A program made the position numbers and the translations under genes. Under the pieces are notes generated by a model that was not told the DNA's origin, did not search any database, and worked only from the letters and a program-made list of their open reading frames with translations. A stretch of 64,000 nt of DNA, taken from NCBI RefSeq assembly GCF_001678905.1, contig NZ_CP012117.1, forward strand, positions 992,001 to 1,056,000, read 5' to 3'. The stretch is from Dermabacter vaginalis. GTDB lineage: Bacteria > Actinomycetota > Actinomycetes > Actinomycetales > Dermabacteraceae. Of the stretch, positions 58,282-64,000 are shown one piece after another; within the stretch, counting starts at the first letter, position 1; every line of letters begins with the position of its first letter.

Positions 58282-59463
58282 GTGAGTAGTGAATATGATT
58301 TCCCGATCGCCGGTCGGGCGAAAGTTGGGGCACGCACCAAGGATCTGACGAAACGCGTTGAGCCTGGCGACATCGTGGTGATCGACCACGAGGACATTGA
58401 TCGTGTCGCCGCCGAAGCGCTCGTTGATCGCCATCCGGGTGCTGTGCTCAACGCCGCCCCATCGATTTCGGGCCGCTACCCGAACGCCGGCCCGAAGATC
58501 CTCGTCGACGCCGGTATCCCCGTTTTTGACGTCCTGGATCAGGATTTGTTCGACACGGTGCGCGAAGGGCGGTTCGTCGAGATCGACGAGAATGGTCTCT
58601 CGCTGAGTACCGGCGAGCGGCTTGAAGCGGAACTGTACTCACGAGAGGTTCTCGAGGAAAAGCTCGAGAAGGCCCGCGAGGGTCTCAGCGAGCAGCTCGA
58701 AGCCTTTGCCTCCAACACGATGGAGTACATGCTCCGAGAACGAGAACTGCTCATTAACGGTGTGGGAACGCCCGAAGTGCACACGCGTTTCCAGGGGCGG
58801 CCGGTCCTGATCGTTGTGCGCGGCTACCATTACCGTGAGGACCTCGCGACCCTCGTGCCGTTCATTCGCGAGAACAGGCCAGTCATCATCGGTGTTGATG
58901 GTGGCGCTGACGCCGTTCTCGATGCCGGATATCGGCTCGACATGATCATCGGTGACATGGATTCGGTTTCCGATCGCGCGTTGAAGAGCGGCGCTGAAAT
59001 TGTTGTGCATGCGTATCGCGATGGCCGTGCTCCGGGTATGGAGCGCATTCGTGAGCTTGGCCTCGCGGACGACGCCGTGACGTTCCCAGCCTCCGGTACA
59101 AGCGAGGACATCGCGATGCTCCTCGCTGACGATCGAGGCGCTGACGTGATTGTCGCCGTGGGCACCCACGGGACTCTCGAGGAATTTCTTGACAAGGGCC
59201 GAGCGGGCATGAGTTCGACCTTCCTCACGCGTTTGCGTGTGGGATCAAAACTCGTGGACGCCAAGGGAGTCTCGCGCCTGTATCGACAGCGCATCTCGAC
59301 CATTCAGCTTGTCTTCCTCGTTGTCGCGGGTCTCCTCGCGCTTGCCGTCGCACTTTCTGTGACCGACGGAGGCCAAGCACTCATCCAGATTCTTGGTGCG
59401 AGGCTCGATGATGCCTTGCGCTTTTTCACCGCTCTGTTTACCCAGGGAGGACCAATCCCATGA
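58282..59463 (+). CDS. steA: SteA-like putative cytokinetic ring protein
   Basis: Actinobacterial protein linked to cell division and envelope integrity (SteA with SteB in Corynebacterium; Rv1697 in Mycobacterium). The 393-aa product has a domain resembling thiamine pyrophosphokinase catalytic folds (VIIGVDGGADAVLDAGYRLDMIIGDMDSV), a preceding coiled stretch (about 125-150), and one membrane helix near 338-360 (ISTIQLVFLVVAGLLALAV). GTG 58282 starts 3 bases after recN. It overlaps steB by 4 bases. Confidence 0.88.
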   Translation: MSSEYDFPIAGRAKVGARTKDLTKRVEPGDIVVIDHEDIDRVAAEALVDRHPGAVLNAAPSISGRYPNAGPKILVDAGIPVFDVLDQDLFDTVREGRFVEIDENGLSLSTGERLEAELYSREVLEEKLEKAREGLSEQLEAFASNTMEYMLRERELLINGVGTPEVHTRFQGRPVLIVVRGYHYREDLATLVPFIRENRPVIIGVDGGADAVLDAGYRLDMIIGDMDSVSDRALKSGAEIVVHAYRDGRAPGMERIRELGLADDAVTFPASGTSEDIAMLLADDRGADVIVAVGTHGTLEEFLDKGRAGMSSTFLTRLRVGSKLVDAKGVSRLYRQRISTIQLVFLVVAGLLALAVALSVTDGGQALIQILGARLDDALRFFTALFTQGGPIP

Positions 59464-60533
59464 TCGACTTTCGCTACCATCTTGTCTCGCTCGTGGCGGT
59501 GTTCCTCGCGCTCGCGATTGGTATCGTGCTCGGCGCGGGTCCCCTCCGCGACGGTGTTGGGCAGACACTGACCGCACAGGTCGAACAACTGAGAGTGGAA
59601 CGCGATGAGATGCGGGCGTCGAACGACGCACTCACCGCCGAAAATGACGATCTCGAGGGTTTCGTGGAATCGTCTGGCGCAGGACTCGTGACCAACACGA
59701 TGCGCGGCGAGAAGGTCGCAACGATTACGGATCACTCCTCGCTCAGGAAAGAAGCCGAGGCCACGCGCGCCCTTGTGGATGCCGCCGGCGGAGAGAGCGG
59801 CCCGCGCATTGAGCTTGGTCAGGCGCTGTGGGATCCGGCGGCGGAGGGCGAGCGCCGATCTGCCCTCGCGACGATCACGAAAACGTGGCCTGGCGTAAAG
59901 CCGAGAGGCGCCTCAACCTCCGAGATGCTCGCGTCGATCGTTGCGCGAATCCTCGCACCGAGCGAGGACCTTGATGATGCGGCACGTCTGGAGATTGCGA
60001 AGGTCTTGAGTGCGAGCGGTGTCCTTACACTCGAAGGCGATATTTCCGCTGTCGATTCCGTGCTTCTACTCTCGGGTGAAGAATCGCTGTTTGCGGTGAC
60101 GAGCGATTCACCAGACTCGGCTTCGAAACGCGCGGATAATCTCCAGAAGGCTCGTCTTTCGCTTGTGACAACTCTCGACCGGCGAGGTGTATCGATGGCC
60201 GTTGGCGGTTCTTCGACCGCGCGCGGCAGTTCGGAAGGGATCGTATCGGATGTGCGCTCGGGCGATCTTCGCGACCGAGTCGCAAGCATCGACATGCTCA
60301 CGTATGCCTCGGGTCCCGCGACGCTGACGCTTGCGCTTGCCGCGGCCCAAGTCGACATGCCTGGAGCGTTCGGCTCGGCTTCCGATGCCGAGACCCTGAC
60401 CCCCGACGCGGCAGCGATTCGTGAGGCGTCAAAAACGATGGCAGAAGAAAAGGGAGATGAGGATTCGCGGGAGCCGCACACCGAGGCGAATGAGAACGAA
60501 GACGCTCCCGCAAGCGATGGCGGTGGGCAATGA
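59460..60533 (+). CDS. steB: SteB/MctB family envelope protein
   Basis: Exported or membrane-anchored protein, called copper transporter MctB in Mycobacterium, but with a cell-division role for SteB in Corynebacterium. The 357-aa product has an N-terminal membrane helix (FRYHLVSLVAVFLALAIGIVLG) and a coiled coil of about 35 residues. A long beta/alpha exported domain follows, with a glutamate/aspartate-rich tail (about 325-357). No metal-binding cysteine/histidine cluster is seen, so the name copper transporter is not supported by sequence. Confidence 0.85.
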   Translation: MIDFRYHLVSLVAVFLALAIGIVLGAGPLRDGVGQTLTAQVEQLRVERDEMRASNDALTAENDDLEGFVESSGAGLVTNTMRGEKVATITDHSSLRKEAEATRALVDAAGGESGPRIELGQALWDPAAEGERRSALATITKTWPGVKPRGASTSEMLASIVARILAPSEDLDDAARLEIAKVLSASGVLTLEGDISAVDSVLLLSGEESLFAVTSDSPDSASKRADNLQKARLSLVTTLDRRGVSMAVGGSSTARGSSEGIVSDVRSGDLRDRVASIDMLTYASGPATLTLALAAAQVDMPGAFGSASDAETLTPDAAAIREASKTMAEEKGDEDSREPHTEANENEDAPASDGGGQ

Positions 60534-61417
60534 ACGCTACTGTGCGCTCGATCATGCTTGGGGCGGGAGCGGCGGCAACGGCGTCGCGCGCATGTGCCGA
60601 GGTTCTCGATAGGGCCCCCGCTTCGCTACTCACGCACCTCGCGCGCCGCAACTTTCGCGGCGAGCATGTCACGTTGGCCGAAGGGATCGAAGTCGCGAGC
60701 GCTCTCACTGCGGGTGCTCTCGTGAGTCTCGGCGCGAAGTCAGCAGCGGCGATGGCTCTCGTAGGCGCGGTTGGTCTTGGCGACGATGTGCTCGAGCCGG
60801 TCCTCATGCGGGGCGGCGAAGCGCCCCCGAAGGGACTCAAGGGGCACGTGGGGGCGCTCGCGCACGGGCGCCTCACGACAGGGAACGTGAAGATTCTTGG
60901 TATTGCCGCGGCAGCCGGCGTGCTCGCGCGAGAATGCGCAAGTGCTCGGGGAGAGAGAGGGGCCGACGCTTCCTGCTCTTCGACTGCTCTCGCCGTGGTC
61001 GATTGCGGTCTCGATACCGTTCTTATTGCCGCGAGCGCTAACCTCGCGAATCTTTTCGATCTGCGCCCCTCGCGGGCGCTTAAAGCAACGACGCTCGGGG
61101 CGATTCTTGCCCTTGCAGGTCCTTCGGGCGCAACTTCCTCGCGCGCGCGTGCCCGCCTTGCCTCCGCGCATGCGGCGGCGATGCTTCTTGCCGCACCTCG
61201 CGACTTTGGTGCGCGTGGCATGCTCGGTGATGCCGGTGCCAACGTGCTCGGCGCGAATGCGGGGGCGATGGCGGCACTTTCCTCTTCACGTGGTTTTCGT
61301 GGGGCGATGGCATGCGTGGCCGTGAGTCTCACACTCCTTAGTGAGCGTGTGAGTTTCACGCGCCTCATTGCCTCCTCTGAAGTTCTCACGGCGATTGACG
61401 AATGGGGGAGGTCATGA
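60530..61417 (+). CDS. MraY/WecA-like membrane protein (degenerate phosphoglycosyltransferase homologue)
   Basis: The 295-aa product shows weak but ordered similarity to polyprenyl-phosphate sugar-1-phosphate transferases: a start-side loop LARRNFRGEHVTLAEG, an Asp pair in GLGDDVLEPVL, the loop KGLKGHVGALAHGRLTTGNVK, and the NLFDLRPSRALK segment. The third Asp site MLGDAGANVLGANAG also occurs. The DD and MLGD residues are kept, while typical long loops are short and the DxxDG motif is changed to NLFDLRP. It may be inactive or use a different substrate. It overlaps steB and murJ by 4 bases each and is thus part of that cluster. Confidence 0.7.
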   Translation: MNATVRSIMLGAGAAATASRACAEVLDRAPASLLTHLARRNFRGEHVTLAEGIEVASALTAGALVSLGAKSAAAMALVGAVGLGDDVLEPVLMRGGEAPPKGLKGHVGALAHGRLTTGNVKILGIAAAAGVLARECASARGERGADASCSSTALAVVDCGLDTVLIAASANLANLFDLRPSRALKATTLGAILALAGPSGATSSRARARLASAHAAAMLLAAPRDFGARGMLGDAGANVLGANAGAMAALSSSRGFRGAMACVAVSLTLLSERVSFTRLIASSEVLTAIDEWGRS

Positions 61418-63084
61418 CGGCTCCCTCTCGAACCGCCTCGCTCGTGCGCGCTACGGGTCTTATCGCCGCTATCACGGTCCTCGCGCGTCTCGCCGGATTT
61501 GTGCGTTACCTCGTGTTCGGCGCGAGCGTCGGCGCGGGTGAGATCGGAACCGCGTACGCGAGCGCCAACCTCGTGCCGAGCGTCCTGTTCGAAGTTGCTG
61601 CGGGTGGTGCGCTTGCGAGCATGGTGATTCCGCTTATTGCGGGGGTCCTTGAGGAATCGCCTCTTGAGCGTCACGGCGGAAGTCGTCCCGTTTCGCATGA
61701 GAGTGCCTCGGGGATCGTCTCGGCGCTGCTCACGTGGAGTGTGCTGCTCACGCTTGTGCTCGCTGCGGTGCTGTGGGTTGTCGCTCCGGTTCTCGCCCAG
61801 GTGATTCTCGGCAGCGGCGCCCTCGCGGCCCAGACGCCCGCGATTGACCTGGGCGCCCGCCTCATGCGGGTCTTCGCTCTTCAACTACCGTTCTATGCCG
61901 TGACAATCGTGCTCGGTGCCTACCTTCAGGCCCGCCGTAAGTTCTTTTGGCCTGCTCTTGCACCTCTCGTCTCGAGCGTGGTCGTCATGGGCACCTACGG
62001 GATCTATGCCCTCACCATTCCCGTGGGCGTTTCGCCTGCCACCCTTTCGACCGTTTCCGAGGCCGCGCTCGGCTGGGGCACGACACTCGGTGTCGTGGCT
62101 ATGGCACTGTGCGTGCTGATTCCGGCGGTGCGTTTCGGTTTCGCCTATAGGCCGCGCCTTGCCCTTCCCCGGGGCGTGCGCTCGCGCGCGCTGGGACTTG
62201 CGGGCTCAGGCCTTGCCACCGTCGGCGCCCAGCAGCTCACGACGGCACTGATCCTTGCACTCGCCGTTCGTGCGGGCGGCACGGGAACCCTTCCGCTTTT
62301 CCAGTACGGTCAGGCCGTGCATCTCTTGCCCTATGCGGTACTCCTCGTTCCCGTGATGACGAGCGTTTTTCCCGAGCTCTCCGAACTTCGTGCCCTTGGT
62401 GATCGGGTGAAATTTTCGGCCCTCACGCTGCGCTCGGTGCAAACGGTCGTGGCCTTTGCCGCGGTGGGCGGTGCAGCGCTCTGGGGTGCGGGCATGCCGA
62501 TCGATCGGTTTTTCGTCGTGGTCGATCGTTCAGGTATCCGCGGGGTTGGCGCTGTCACGGCGGCACTTGCCATGGGACTCATCGCTTACGGGATTGTGAT
62601 GCTGACGACCAAGGTGCTCTACGCGGCGCTTCGGCCCGGAGAAGCGCTCGCGATCGGCGCAACCGGCTGGGGAATTGCAGGTGTGCTGATCCTCGTGACG
62701 GTTGTGACGTCGCCGCCGCGAACGACGGCGACCGCCGGGGTTCTTTTTGGTCTGTGCATTTCCGCAGGAATGTGGATTGCCTCGATCGGTGCACTCAACC
62801 TTATTCGCGAACGTGTGTTGGTCCGTGAACACGTGCGACCACTTGTCACGACGGTTCTTGCGTCCATCATTGCCTCCGCGCTTGGGTCGATTGCTGGGCT
62901 TGGGCTTGCGAAGCTGCTGGGCGAACTGTTCCGTGGCGTGTGGGGCACGCTTATTCTCGGCATCGGCACCGGTGTTGCAGGGGCAGCTGTGTGCCTCGGC
63001 GTGCTCATGCTCGCCGATCGTGCGCTCGCGGCCCCCGTGCTTGGACTCGTTTCACGCCTCGTGAAAATCCCGAAGGAAGCGTAG
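61414..63084 (+). CDS. murJ: lipid II flippase MurJ
   Basis: Multi-pass MVF-family protein that moves lipid II across the membrane for peptidoglycan synthesis. The 556-aa product has the N-terminal GLIAAITVLARLAGFVRYLVFG, typical of MurJ/MviN, followed by about 14 hydrophobic segments. There is no C-terminal pseudokinase as found in mycobacterial MviN. I chose ATG 61414 because GGGGGAGG lies 3-8 bases upstream and the stop of the previous gene overlaps it. The ATG 61402 is the alternative. Confidence 0.92.
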   Translation: MTAPSRTASLVRATGLIAAITVLARLAGFVRYLVFGASVGAGEIGTAYASANLVPSVLFEVAAGGALASMVIPLIAGVLEESPLERHGGSRPVSHESASGIVSALLTWSVLLTLVLAAVLWVVAPVLAQVILGSGALAAQTPAIDLGARLMRVFALQLPFYAVTIVLGAYLQARRKFFWPALAPLVSSVVVMGTYGIYALTIPVGVSPATLSTVSEAALGWGTTLGVVAMALCVLIPAVRFGFAYRPRLALPRGVRSRALGLAGSGLATVGAQQLTTALILALAVRAGGTGTLPLFQYGQAVHLLPYAVLLVPVMTSVFPELSELRALGDRVKFSALTLRSVQTVVAFAAVGGAALWGAGMPIDRFFVVVDRSGIRGVGAVTAALAMGLIAYGIVMLTTKVLYAALRPGEALAIGATGWGIAGVLILVTVVTSPPRTTATAGVLFGLCISAGMWIASIGALNLIRERVLVREHVRPLVTTVLASIIASALGSIAGLGLAKLLGELFRGVWGTLILGIGTGVAGAAVCLGVLMLADRALAAPVLGLVSRLVKIPKEA

Positions 63085-63088
63085 CGGT

Positions 63089-64000
63089 ATGCGCCGTGTG
63101 ATTCTCGTGCGGCCGCGCGCAGAAGGCGGTCTTCTCGCACACGTGCGCGAGGAAGCGCTCCTTCTCGCACATGCGGGTGTGCGCGTTGTGGACGCGGGGG
63201 AAGAGGCCCTCGTACCCAAGGCCACCCCCAACGCCAGTGCATCCAGCATCCACCACAGGCCTCTCGCAATCGCGTCCGGGGCGTCGCCGCGTCAAGCATG
63301 GGGTGCACGCCGGGCGCTGCGGGAGATCGTCCGGGAGGAAGTGGAAGGCGCCGACGGGGAGCTGCTCACGGTTCATGCCCACGGTGCGCGAGCCGGAGCG
63401 ATCGCGGCCCTCGCGCTCACACCAAAGCTTCGCGCGCGCGTGCGCCTTGTCACGACGCTCCATAACCGCATGCCACGTTCGGGCTTTGCCGCACTCATTG
63501 GACGGGCGCTCTTCACCCTCGTGTCGCGAAAGAGCGCTCTCATACTCGCGGTGTCGCCGGACCTCGCGGTTGCCGCGCGTGCCCGCGGAGCACGCAGGGT
63601 TGAGGGCGCAGTCATCCCGGCACCTGGCGTGGCGCTCCGCGGTGAACGGGGATCAGGCCAAAGCGATGTTCTTGAGGTCCTGTGTGTTGCGCGCCTCGCG
63701 CCTCAAAAAGACCTTGCGTGCCTGTGCGAGGCTGCACGGATCGTGGAGGAACGCTACCCCGGCGCGCTTCGCGTGAAGATCGCGGGGGAGGGGCCCGAAC
63801 GCCAAAACCTCTCCTCACGAATTACCGCCGAGAAGCTCCCCGTAGAGCTTCTCGGCCGGGTAGAAGATCCACGCGCGCTCATGCGCGAGGCCGATGTCGT
63901 TGTGCAGACGAGTCTCTGGGAAGGTCAGCCCGTCGCGCTTCAGGAGGCCATCAGCGAGGGCGCCGCGGTTATCGCCACGGATGCGGGCGGTACCCGGTGG
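63089..64000 (+). CDS. glycosyltransferase family 4 protein (cut by window end)
   Basis: GT-B fold glycosyltransferase open to the last base: 304 residues, no stop yet. The N-terminal half ends with HAHGARAGAIAAL and TLHNRMPRSGFAALIGRALF. The C-terminal half has VLCVARLAPQKDLACL, VKIAGEGPERQNL, LLGRVEDPRALMREADVVVQTSLWEGQPVALQEAISEGAAVIATDAGG (split across the GT4 motif with a catalytic-type Glu). ATG 63089 is 4 bases after murJ. It follows murJ as do similar genes in other actinobacteria, so a cell-wall sugar polymer is a possible product. The substrate is unknown. Confidence 0.85.
   Translation, partial: MRRVILVRPRAEGGLLAHVREEALLLAHAGVRVVDAGEEALVPKATPNASASSIHHRPLAIASGASPRQAWGARRALREIVREEVEGADGELLTVHAHGARAGAIAALALTPKLRARVRLVTTLHNRMPRSGFAALIGRALFTLVSRKSALILAVSPDLAVAARARGARRVEGAVIPAPGVALRGERGSGQSDVLEVLCVARLAPQKDLACLCEAARIVEERYPGALRVKIAGEGPERQNLSSRITAEKLPVELLGRVEDPRALMREADVVVQTSLWEGQPVALQEAISEGAAVIATDAGGTRW

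Noticed and set aside
60298-61884. 528-residue open frame on the minus strand
   Set aside because: Alanine/arginine/serine-rich shadow of steB, the MraY-like gene and murJ.

Overview
The window is about 62-65% G+C chromosomal DNA from an actinobacterium. The evidence is Lsr2, ClpC with a ClgR-type operator, SteA/SteB, MazG, a DUF501-Ppx pair, NDH-2/menaquinone enzymes, many GTG starts, and a 23S rRNA with the extra domain III helix typical of high-GC Gram-positives. The 16S rRNA resembles the Dermabacteraceae (Dermabacter/Brachybacterium group, order Micrococcales), with Dermabacter the best guess from memory. I could not run an alignment. I see no insertion sequence, prophage, CRISPR array or integrase; this looks like core chromosome with housekeeping gene order.

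Layout. 0.1-3 kb: lsr2, then a convergent mqo-aldose epimerase pair. 3-9.4 kb: clpC and a DedA protein, then mutY, mscL, a lone SAF/CpaB-like protein and 5-formyl-THF cyclo-ligase on the minus strand. 9.4-18.8 kb: a GNAT acetyltransferase, a membrane protein, a D-amino-acid aldolase-like protein, a sugar-lactone oxidase, modABC, an inositol-phosphatase gene, a DUF4870 protein, a LysR effector domain without a DNA-binding domain, and luxS. 18.8-25.4 kb: a protein O-mannosyltransferase (minus), then rsmI, rpmF (minus), tatD, rsmA and an ABC-F ATPase. 25.4-29.1 kb: a minus-strand set of tetR, an SPFH/SHOCT protein, a double zinc-ribbon membrane protein and a small membrane protein. This is the least understood module here. 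29.1-43 kb: tRNA-Gln, glmU, prs, rplY, pth, mfd, mazG, eno, ftsB/divIC, DUF501, ppx and ndh. 43-46.3 kb: nagB, a purine permease and menG. 46.3-52 kb: one 16S-23S-5S rRNA operon with no spacer tRNA. 52-64 kb: a repeat-rich TPR-like protein, a HAD phosphatase, tlyA, NAD kinase, recN, steA, steB, an MraY/WecA-like protein, murJ and a glycosyltransferase cut by the window end.

How the genes fit together. Mqo, NDH-2 and MenG supply and build the menaquinone pool. NagB, GlmU, the MraY-like protein, MurJ and SteA/SteB belong to amino-sugar and cell-wall metabolism and division. RsmI, RsmA, TlyA, Pth, L25, L32 and the rRNA operon belong to translation. Mfd, MutY, RecN, MazG and TatD guard the genome and nucleotide pool. 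Many genes are joined by 1-8 base stop/start overlaps. About ten others carry a TAnnnT-like hexamer 6-8 bases before the start codon with no leader, the pattern of leaderless mRNA.

The best candidates for something little described are the SPFH/zinc-ribbon membrane operon, the RDGER-repeat protein, the MraY-like gene between steB and murJ, and the degenerate N-terminal domain of MazG. None is proven new by sequence reading alone.
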